Shown here in pieces: positions 1-6,271 of a stretch of 29,838 nucleotides of DNA. The stretch is from a virus: IMG/VR virus record IMGVR_UViG_3300005340_000068, positions 1 through 29,838 of that record. One strand, given 5' to 3'. Under the pieces are notes generated by a model that had not been told where the DNA came from, did no database searches, and saw nothing but the letters and a program-made list of their open reading frames with translations. The first letter of the stretch is position 1, and every line of letters starts with the position of its first letter. A program made the translations under genes and the position numbers.

Positions 1-1
1 A

Positions 2-160
2 AAGAAAGGCGGATGGCCGAAAGGCAAGCTCCGCAAGGTGCTGAAGGAACTGGACGCTTTCGAGGCAAAGTCAAAGCTCGCAAACCTCGTCGTCGGCCCG
101 CGCAAACCCAAGGCGTCCGTCCGGCGGCAGAACGACAAGCTGAGAGATGCCGCCACATGA
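2..160 (+). CDS. 3' end of an unidentified gene (partial, runs off the left edge)
   Basis: This frame is open from the first bases to a TGA at 158-160. It encodes about 52 residues of a basic, Lys/Arg-rich, helical-looking C-terminus ending KLRDAAT. The stop overlaps the ATG of the next gene in an ATGA arrangement (157-160), which is the typical sign of a real coupled upstream gene. The alternative frame over the same bases, an extension of the next gene, is Arg-rich and less protein-like. No family can be assigned from this fragment. The ATGA coupling to a Mom-like protein suggests the two are made together, perhaps as DNA-modification or nucleic-acid-binding functions, but that is inference. 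Confidence 0.6.
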   Translation, partial: KKGGWPKGKLRKVLKELDAFEAKSKLANLVVGPRKPKASVRRQNDKLRDAAT

Positions 161-804
161 ACGCTCCGAATAACACGCAAGACGCGATGGCGGCATTCTC
201 TCCAGCGACTGGTTCGGGGACGGTCGGATTACGCGCAGATGATGTAAGAGATAACATGCCGCTATTCCGTAGCGGATATGGCGGTGCGACTCCGACCTCT
301 GCGCTCCAACTGAAAATCCGCCGCGTGAACGTCCATCGCGCAATCGAACTCAATGCGACGTGGCACTCTCGCCTGCCCAATGTGGACTGGTCGAACATCG
401 TGCGGGCAAGTCCGTCCGCGTGCTTCATGGCGGAATACAATGACATCGCCTACGCATCGGCAATCTGGTCTGCGCCGTGCGCTCGCCTGCTCAATGGTCG
501 GCACTGGCTGGAACTCCGCCGCCTCGCGATTGCGCCGGACGCACCGAAGAACACGGCGACACGGATGCTGCGCGTGATGCGTCTGATGATAGCGAAAGAC
601 CTGCCGGAAATCGTGAACCTCATCAGCTACCAGGATACCGAAGTCCACACCGGAACAATCTACCGGGCCGCCGGCTGGAAACCCACCGTGCGAAACGAGT
701 GCGGCGACTGGCAACGGCCAAACAGACAACGAAACGTCGCGCAATCGCTCTCGCCAAAGGTGCGGTGGGAATACGCCCTGCGCGAGTCCCCGAACTCTTA
801 TTAA
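157..804 (+). CDS. GNAT-fold phage protein, candidate Mom-like DNA-modification enzyme
   Basis: The 215-residue product starts at the ATG that overlaps the upstream stop (ATGA), with a weak GAGAG about 10 bases before it. The ORF could be opened to 13, but that extension is the shadow of the upstream gene; Met34 (256) is an alternative start. The core (residues 50-180) has WHSRLP at 69-74, then FMAEY, AIWSAPCAR, ELRRLAIAPDAPKNTATRML at 119-138 and YQDTEVHTGTIYRAAGW at 158-174. The order of a substrate helix, a central acetyl-CoA-type strand/helix (APDAPKNTATRML) and a terminal HTGTIYRAAGW segment is that of GNAT-fold phage proteins. I recall similar sequences being compared with Mu Mom, which modifies adenine against host restriction. 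The substrate is not shown by the sequence; a plain N-acetyltransferase is the main alternative. Confidence 0.6.
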   Translation: MNAPNNTQDAMAAFSPATGSGTVGLRADDVRDNMPLFRSGYGGATPTSALQLKIRRVNVHRAIELNATWHSRLPNVDWSNIVRASPSACFMAEYNDIAYASAIWSAPCARLLNGRHWLELRRLAIAPDAPKNTATRMLRVMRLMIAKDLPEIVNLISYQDTEVHTGTIYRAAGWKPTVRNECGDWQRPNRQRNVAQSLSPKVRWEYALRESPNSY

Positions 805-817
805 GCATCACTCCCGT

Positions 818-1792
818 ATGTTTAAGGACGATTTCATAACAGTGGCTAGGGCGCATCATTTAAGCCTTTCTACGGAACGCGCATATTGGGACTGCGCCCG
901 GCGCCACATCAAATGGCTTGGGGCTAAGTCAGCGCAAGATTTGACCAAAGACCCGACGGCGCAATTCAGACAGCACCTAACCGAATTGGCGAACACCAAT
1001 GGCAACAGGTCTGAAGGTGATGAAGGGGTGTCCGCTTCCACGCAAAATTTATTCTTTCACAGCCTTCGGTTCCTTTATGAGAAAGTTATCGGCGTGGAGC
1101 TTGGGGATTTGTCGAAAATACCAAAAGCAACGGGGCATGAGCGAATCGTTCAAGTGCCGGATGATGATATGGCCCGGAAATTGGTAGAATCTGTTCCCGG
1201 GCAGAACGGGGTAGCGTTGCGGTTGATCTACGGCACCGCTGGCCGGCTTAATGACATCCTGCGATTGCGCGTTAAGGATTTGATGTTTGAACGAAAGTTA
1301 ATCGCCATCCAGCAAAGCAAGGGCGACAAGGCTCGGCTTGTCCCAATGCCAAAGAGTCTGATCCCGGAGCTTCTGGCTTTGGTGCGCGAGCGTGAACGCA
1401 TCCACTCAACCGATCTTGCTGAAGGATTTGGTTGGGCACACATGCCGGGCGCACTGGCGAAGAAATATCCGGGTGAAGAAAACTCTCTTGGTTGGCAGTA
1501 TGTATTCGCTTCGTCCACGCGGTCAAAAGACCCGAGGACTGGCAAGATTGGGCGGCATCATATCTTTGACGTGACACTTCAGCGCGCCTTCGCGTCCGCG
1601 CGGGTTAAACTAAGGATCAAGCGGCATTACACCATTCATAGCCTTCGTCATGCCTCTGCTCAATGGATGGAGCGTAATGGGGTGGAGCGATCCATGATTA
1701 CGAAATTGCTGGGACACAAGAATTCTTCGACCACAGATCGCTATCTACAATCGGGTGTTAAAAGCGTGGCGAAGATTCCGACTCCGATTTAG
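818..1792 (+). CDS. tyrosine recombinase of the integron-integrase (IntI) type
   Basis: The 324-residue product has an N-terminal SAM-like core-binding domain (about 5-90) and a C-terminal catalytic domain. The catalytic set is visible: Arg143 (GTAGRLNDILRL), beta-hairpin Lys168 (QSKGDKARLVP), His274/Arg277 (HSLRH), His300 (LLGH) and the nucleophile Tyr309 (TTDRYL). Residues 198-249 carry the extra segment typical of IntI proteins, with DLAEGFGWAHMPGALAKKYP, WQYVFAS, KDPRTGK and RHH. This segment separates IntI from XerC/XerD. The motif-I sequence is AGRLND, where IntI usually has GLRLME. The phage probably uses it for integration. It is convergent with the late operon, whose last stop lies 2 bases away. 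No attI, attC or core site was recognised nearby. Confidence 0.9.
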   Translation: MFKDDFITVARAHHLSLSTERAYWDCARRHIKWLGAKSAQDLTKDPTAQFRQHLTELANTNGNRSEGDEGVSASTQNLFFHSLRFLYEKVIGVELGDLSKIPKATGHERIVQVPDDDMARKLVESVPGQNGVALRLIYGTAGRLNDILRLRVKDLMFERKLIAIQQSKGDKARLVPMPKSLIPELLALVRERERIHSTDLAEGFGWAHMPGALAKKYPGEENSLGWQYVFASSTRSKDPRTGKIGRHHIFDVTLQRAFASARVKLRIKRHYTIHSLRHASAQWMERNGVERSMITKLLGHKNSSTTDRYLQSGVKSVAKIPTPI

Positions 1793-1793
1793 C

Positions 1794-2054
1794 TCACGGT
1801 TCGGTTGGTTCGGTTGATTCTTTTTTGGCCTTCTGACTGATGTGATCCGCAAATGCGGTTGACCGGAATAGCTTCACCGCGAGCAACGCGGCCGCCGCGC
1901 AACCCACCGCTGTTTTTATCCAGAACAGCCATCTCAGGTCAATGTATTTCCCAGCCTCATCGGACGCGAACTGGATTTGCAGGAATTGGAACGCGGCCAG
2001 AGATGCGTAAATCGCACCGTCAATATTGACTGATGGCATTGGCTTTATTTGCAT
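1794..2054 (-). CDS. small single-pass membrane protein (possible holin-like)
   Basis: The 86-residue product has one clear membrane segment (WLFWIKTAVGCAAAALLAVKLF), an amphipathic N-terminal half, and a charged C-terminal tail ending in a Thr-Glu-Pro repeat. The ATG at 2054 overlaps the stop of the preceding gene by 10 bases; the ATG at 2039 (MPSVNIDG) is an equally possible start. It is the last gene of the late operon and is convergent with the integrase. Holins and related lysis proteins often occupy this spot and look like this, but the sequence gives no family signature, so the role is inference. The Thr-Glu-Pro tail is encoded by a short tandem repeat at 1799-1815. Confidence 0.55.
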   Translation of the reverse strand: MQIKPMPSVNIDGAIYASLAAFQFLQIQFASDEAGKYIDLRWLFWIKTAVGCAAAALLAVKLFRSTAFADHISQKAKKESTEPTEP

Positions 2055-2260
2055 TTGGCGCACTTGCGAGTGATGGTCCGCGCCGCAGTAGTCAGTTGGA
2101 CGCACTGCCATTCGCCTTTGGGATTATTTTGTTGGAGTATATCAATCTGGTCGAACACGGATTGCGGGTCGTCAAAGTATCCGCAGTCGCCCCACGATCC
2201 GTCTTTGCGGCGAACTTGCAGAACGTATGAGGTTTTGAGGACGGTGGTCACACTTTTCAT
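2045..2260 (-). CDS. hypothetical protein, 71 aa
   Basis: A small soluble-looking protein whose ATG overlaps the stop of the lipoprotein gene upstream (ATGA at 2257-2260), which supports that it is translated. It contains YVLQVRRKDGSWGDCGYFDDPQSV and ends in a Cys/Lys-rich tail with a CAKC pair. The aromatic, acidic central part resembles small phage proteins that read as compact beta/alpha domains, but I do not recognise a family. The terminal CxxC could bind a metal or form a disulphide. It sits between two membrane-associated small proteins at the end of the late operon, in the region where lysis or superinfection-control genes are common. Confidence 0.6.
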   Translation of the reverse strand: MKSVTTVLKTSYVLQVRRKDGSWGDCGYFDDPQSVFDQIDILQQNNPKGEWQCVQLTTAARTITRKCAKCK

Positions 2261-2706
2261 TTTGCTCGCGGGTCTTTGAGAACCTCGTCAATCGCGGCAT
2301 CCTTGACGCCAAGCTGACGAAGGATAAGCGCGTGGACTTGAGCGCGAGTGCGTTTCTCGCTATCTGTGTCGCTGGCCATGCGGTCAAGACGCTTGATGAT
2401 TTCCACAAGCTCACGGCTTTGCTCTCCGAGTTCCCGATTCTGGCCATAGGTCAGCCGATACAAGCCGATCATACCAATCAACATCACTCCCAGGAGGAAA
2501 TTGATGATGACATCGCGCGCCGGGCCGGAGCGCGGAATTTTGAGCGTCCCATCAATGTCGTCGTATCCGCCGGGCATGGCGGTCGGTCGGTTGACGACAT
2601 CCAGCCTTGGTGTTGGTTGGGGCGGTTCAACGTCTGCTGGCCGCAAAGCGTTCGAGCAACTCATTAGCACGATGAGAGAGGCCAATACCACAAGACCACG
2701 CATCAT
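2257..2706 (-). CDS. lipoprotein-like protein with a membrane segment and coiled coil
   Basis: The 149-residue product begins with a short hydrophobic leader ending in a lipobox-like LMSC (Cys17). A Pro-rich linker (24-62) follows, then a second hydrophobic segment (66-85, VIINFLLGVMLIGMIGLYRL) and a charged coiled-coil-like stretch (88-112, ELGEQSRELVEIIKRLD). The start is fixed by ATGA overlap with the stop of the beta-helix/SGNH gene. A lipid anchor plus a transmembrane helix in one small phage protein recalls unimolecular spanins, which join outer and inner membranes. The order differs from the known type, however: the membrane helix is central and about 60 residues follow it. A plain two-helix membrane protein is an alternative. 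Confidence 0.6.
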   Translation of the reverse strand: MMRGLVVLASLIVLMSCSNALRPADVEPPQPTPRLDVVNRPTAMPGGYDDIDGTLKIPRSGPARDVIINFLLGVMLIGMIGLYRLTYGQNRELGEQSRELVEIIKRLDRMASDTDSEKRTRAQVHALILRQLGVKDAAIDEVLKDPRAK

Positions 2707-4823
2707 AAGCGCCCCTTCGCGGTTTTTCCAACGACGGTGAGCGTTCCGGCTGCGGCGGCCGGCAGCATGGCGTTGAACCAGTTCGTCGCCATCTTTCGGT
2801 ATCCGTTCGTTTCAAAGTGCGTTTCGTCAAACATCACGTCAGTATGGAGAATCGGAATTGCGGTTAGCGAGTTTGTCCGCATGTCGCAAAAGTAAACCAG
2901 CTTTCCCGCGGCAAACTTGGTTGCGATGATGGCCTGGACGTAAGGATGATAAAGCAGGTCGAGCGAATTGTTCGTCGGCGCTAATCCTTGCCAAGGGTTC
3001 ATCGCGCTCACGATCAGCTTGGCCGTCGGATAATTGGTCGTCACCGAATCAATCAGCATCTTGAGCCGGTTGGTCATGTTCTGCAAATCGTTGTTGTGCC
3101 GTGCGTCGTTCACCTCGCCCTGCATTAGAACCCAGTCCGGCGCGTAGGCCAGACCGGACGCATAAGTTGAATAGTTCGTGGCCAATTCTCCGACTTCGAT
3201 TCCGCCATAACCGTCGTGGAGCGGATAGGGGTTCACCGTTCCGGCGTTGCTGCTGGTGTTACCGACGAAAACACAATTCACGCCCCGGTTGGTCAGCAGC
3301 GTGTAAAGAATATCCCGGTAGCCGCCGAACACAAAGTTCGTGCCCGTGCTCGACCCGCCGCGCGTCAGCGAGTCTCCCAGAGGCTGAACGTATGTCTTTG
3401 GGTAGCCTCCGAGCAGTGGAACGCTCGCGCTCCCGCCGTTGTCCGTGAACGTTGCGAAGGAGGCCGCGTAAACGTTCGTTGCGTAAAACGTCACGGTCAA
3501 GTTGGTGCTCTGACCGTTGGTGAGCGAGTAGCTTGTCGTGCCGGTCAGCTGCCAGGCGTTCGTGATCGTGAGCGTCACAGCGCCGGTCAGCGTTCCTCCA
3601 CCGATGTTCTGCACCGTGAGCGTCACGTTGCTGCTCCCGCCAATAATCGCGGTGATGTCCACGGACGCGGGCGAGACGGAAACGGCGGGGTTGTCGCTTC
3701 CATCCCAGAACGTCACGAGCGGATGCGGATAGGTCAACCGCGTGTAAGGATAGAAGTTGTTGCTGCTGACAATCGCGTGTGTGAAATAATGCGTGCCGAG
3801 AATCACGTAAGGAGTCGAGTCGTGGCCGGAGTAGTTTTCGATTTCAATGCCCGTCGTGGTCGTTCCGTTCAGCGTGTTCGCGTAGAAAAAGCTGTTGGTC
3901 ATCCTGTCCGTCCCGTCGAAAACGCCCGCGGTCGAAACGCCTTCATTCTTCAACTGGAACATCGTTCCGATTGACCCGGTGAAATCGTTGCTGTAGCAGA
4001 TCATGATTCCGCCGCGCAGATTGAATCCCCTGTCCGTGGTCACGCAGTCCCACTTGTTGCCGTAGATTTCGTAGAGCACCGTGCCGCGGCCAGCGCCTCC
4101 CGGCAGGTTGCCGTGCGCGTCCACCATGTATGCCGCGGTGTCGGTCGTGTCCTGCTGGAAATGGTTGAACCGAAACATGCACCTTGCGCCCTCCTGCCCG
4201 TAGAGCGTTTCATCGGTCAATTCTCCATTGACCGCGCTCGTCCGTTGAAACCAACAATCCTCCACGACGATTGCGTTTGTCGTTCCCGGTTTGATTTCGA
4301 GCAGCCAAGATTCCGCGCCGAGATTTGCAAGCCGAAGCCACGGGTAAATCTCGCCGTCGGAGTCGAGGAAGTGGCAATGGTCAACGACTCCGTAGTCGAG
4401 CGAGCCGCGCGTGAATATGACCTTGCTCCCGCCACGGAAACGGCAATGGTCTATTCGGAATTGTTTGTTCGTCGCCTCAAGGCTTATCGCCGTGTGGTCG
4501 CTCCGGCTGAACGCCCCCAGGTCGAAAAAGATATGCGAGATGCGAGCCTTGCCTGTTCCACCCGAGTAGTTCACCGCATTGACGCCGGTGGAAGTTGCGA
4601 TTTTCGTGTTGTTCGTCCCGTTCCCTTTCAACCAAATCGCTTTGTTCATGTCCAGCGGGCTGCTCCACGTCACCGTCCCGGTTGGTATCTGCAACACGTC
4701 GCCGTCATTGCAAAGCCCCATCGCGGTCGTCACCGCTGACAGTGACGCGCTCGCCGCGGTGTTCGTCACCGCGCGCGTGGACGCGCACGCGAAGCAAATC
4801 AGGATGGCAATTAGAATCCTCAT
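2703..4823 (-). CDS. secreted-type beta-helix protein with Ig-like and SGNH-hydrolase domains (tailspike-like)
   Basis: The 706-residue product starts at the ATG overlapping the upstream stop (ATGA at 4820-4823) and begins with a signal peptide (MRILIAILICFACASTRA). Residues about 20-375 look like a right-handed parallel beta-helix of the pectate-lyase or tailspike type, with repeated IDHCRF, VVDHCHF and VEDCWF rungs. Residues about 380-470 form an Ig-like beta domain (SVSPASVDITAIIGGSSNVTL). Residues about 476-688 form an SGNH/GDSL hydrolase: Ser485 in GDSLTRGG, Gly in HDGYGG (536-541), Asn572 in GEVND, and Asp666/His669 in DETH. Such enzymes remove acetyl or other acyl groups from carbohydrates. 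Its place at the end of the fibre genes suggests recognition and trimming of a surface glycan; the actual substrate is unknown. Confidence 0.85.
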   Translation of the reverse strand: MRILIAILICFACASTRAVTNTAASASLSAVTTAMGLCNDGDVLQIPTGTVTWSSPLDMNKAIWLKGNGTNNTKIATSTGVNAVNYSGGTGKARISHIFFDLGAFSRSDHTAISLEATNKQFRIDHCRFRGGSKVIFTRGSLDYGVVDHCHFLDSDGEIYPWLRLANLGAESWLLEIKPGTTNAIVVEDCWFQRTSAVNGELTDETLYGQEGARCMFRFNHFQQDTTDTAAYMVDAHGNLPGGAGRGTVLYEIYGNKWDCVTTDRGFNLRGGIMICYSNDFTGSIGTMFQLKNEGVSTAGVFDGTDRMTNSFFYANTLNGTTTTGIEIENYSGHDSTPYVILGTHYFTHAIVSSNNFYPYTRLTYPHPLVTFWDGSDNPAVSVSPASVDITAIIGGSSNVTLTVQNIGGGTLTGAVTLTITNAWQLTGTTSYSLTNGQSTNLTVTFYATNVYAASFATFTDNGGSASVPLLGGYPKTYVQPLGDSLTRGGSSTGTNFVFGGYRDILYTLLTNRGVNCVFVGNTSSNAGTVNPYPLHDGYGGIEVGELATNYSTYASGLAYAPDWVLMQGEVNDARHNNDLQNMTNRLKMLIDSVTTNYPTAKLIVSAMNPWQGLAPTNNSLDLLYHPYVQAIIATKFAAGKLVYFCDMRTNSLTAIPILHTDVMFDETHFETNGYRKMATNWFNAMLPAAAAGTLTVVGKTAKGRL

Positions 4824-6271
4824 TTGAACACGACGATGGCACACGTCCAGAGTTCGGAGTTCGCGGGCGTGGCCGTGGCCTGCACAGCGCCGGTGATGCA
4901 GGTTGTTATCCGGTCGCTTGTCTTGAGCCGCTCGTCGGCGGCCGTCGTCCGCGTGGTCGAGCCATCCGACGGAGTAATTGCGAACCCGGACGAGTCACCG
5001 AAGGTCTCGTAGAGCACCGAGCGGCCCGATGTTTGATTCACGTAACCGCTGGCCATCGCTTGCGACGACTGCGTAAATATCTGGTAGGTGTCCAACGTCG
5101 TCACGCCGCTGTATTCATGGGTCGCAATTTTGACCAGCAGGTTCGTGTTCTGCCGGATGTAAACGCGGTTCGCTCCCGTCGTCACGTTCGCTTTGTAATA
5201 CGTATAGAGCGAATGCGCGGACGAAAAACAGTCAATGTTCGTGATGAGCGTGTAAGAATCCCCGACGTTGTTCGTCACCGTGCTCACCGTTCCGTCCACG
5301 CCGTCCTGCCAGATGGACACGACACTGAGATTGCCCGCCGTCATGTTGGCCGCGAGATTCACGAACACGTTGGATGATCCTCCCACGACTGCGACGTTCG
5401 TTGTGTTGCCCTGGACGAATGCCGGCGCGGTCGTGAAATCGCAGATTTGGCAGTTCGTTCCGGCCCGAACCTCGATTGCAATAGTAGCCCAATCGCGCGA
5501 CGTGGCCGTGTTCGTCACCGTGGTCATCAGTGCCGCGTTGTTTGTATAGCAAACCTCCAATCCAGTCGCGGGAGTGTTGTAAGCTGTCTCGGAAAGTTCC
5601 GTCCAGTTTTGATTCGGAGCGATGTCCGATGCGCTGTTCACGTCGTCGGCCACGGCGAACAGCATCGTATTCAACGCGTTGTTGCCTGGCGCTACGAACT
5701 GGTTTGTCGGGTTCGCCGATGCGTTCACGCCATACGCGACGGCCTGCACGATTGCATTCGTTCCGTTGGTGATGACCTGCGAAGCGCCGGTGATCTGAAC
5801 AAGAGCCATGTTTACGCCGCTACCGGAAGCGATGGCGACCGACACCGAAGTCGAGAACGGAGCTTGTCCCTGCGGCATCTGCGCGACCCAAGCCGATAGC
5901 CGCGCCGTCGGCGTTCCGGTCACGTTGTAATTCGTCCCAGTCACCGGCTGCCACCAAGCCAGCGGCGTGGTGGAGTTGCTCACGCTCTCAGTGCCAAGCT
6001 GCGGCGTGCCGGCCACAAACAGGATGTAGGTCGCGTTGGTCGCAGTCGTGAAAGGGTCGAGCGTGTAGACGACGTTGTTCGACGTGTTCCCGAAGGCTTC
6101 GATGAGCGTAACGGCGAGTGTGTTCGTTCCGGCGGTGCAGGCTGCGGCGGCGGTGCTGGCGCGCTTAAAGTTTTTCACGCTGGCCAGATCGTCCCAAGTG
6201 TAGGCCTGACCGAAGGCCGCCGCTGGAAAAACCAGCAGGGCAATCAGCCGGATTAGTAAAGCGGTGTCCAT
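4820..6271 (-). CDS. secreted-type beta-sandwich repeat protein (fibre/adhesin-like)
   Basis: The 483-residue product has a signal peptide (MDTALLIRLIALLVFPAAAFGQ). The frame is open far upstream of 6271, but the upstream part has no protein-like composition, and 6271 overlaps the preceding stop by 19 bases. The mature protein is Thr/Asn/Ala/Ser-rich and has two related halves. Each begins with a spaced N-T-V/S strand set, contains a T-Y-x-L strand and a conserved Y-x-A/K segment, and ends in an aliphatic strand (WATIAIEVRAG near 245; LWTCAIVVFK at the C-terminus). This resembles an Ig-like jelly-roll domain common in bacterial secreted proteins. The function is probably structural or adhesive. 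It lies between a giant fibre and the SGNH spike. Confidence 0.7.
   Translation of the reverse strand: MDTALLIRLIALLVFPAAAFGQAYTWDDLASVKNFKRASTAAAACTAGTNTLAVTLIEAFGNTSNNVVYTLDPFTTATNATYILFVAGTPQLGTESVSNSTTPLAWWQPVTGTNYNVTGTPTARLSAWVAQMPQGQAPFSTSVSVAIASGSGVNMALVQITGASQVITNGTNAIVQAVAYGVNASANPTNQFVAPGNNALNTMLFAVADDVNSASDIAPNQNWTELSETAYNTPATGLEVCYTNNAALMTTVTNTATSRDWATIAIEVRAGTNCQICDFTTAPAFVQGNTTNVAVVGGSSNVFVNLAANMTAGNLSVVSIWQDGVDGTVSTVTNNVGDSYTLITNIDCFSSAHSLYTYYKANVTTGANRVYIRQNTNLLVKIATHEYSGVTTLDTYQIFTQSSQAMASGYVNQTSGRSVLYETFGDSSGFAITPSDGSTTRTTAADERLKTSDRITTCITGAVQATATPANSELWTCAIVVFK

Noticed and set aside
13-156. N-terminal extension of the Mom-like gene to ATG 13
   Set aside because: The extra 48 residues are Arg/Pro/Gln-rich and overlap a better frame (2-160) whose stop is in ATGA overlap with the start at 157.
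818-1000. attI or attC recombination site next to the integrase
   Set aside because: No R/L-box pair or attC-like imperfect palindrome was recognised close to the gene.
1793-1830. Terminator between the integrase and the end of the late operon
   Set aside because: There is a T-run at 1820-1825 and a GGTTCGGTT tandem repeat, but no stem that could form a hairpin; the repeat is within the coding sequence of the minus-strand gene.
3101-4739. Plus-strand ORFs of 100-250 codons over the beta-helix/SGNH gene
   Set aside because: Arg/Val-rich shadows of a GC-rich gene; no motif or ribosome site, while the minus strand has complete domain signatures.
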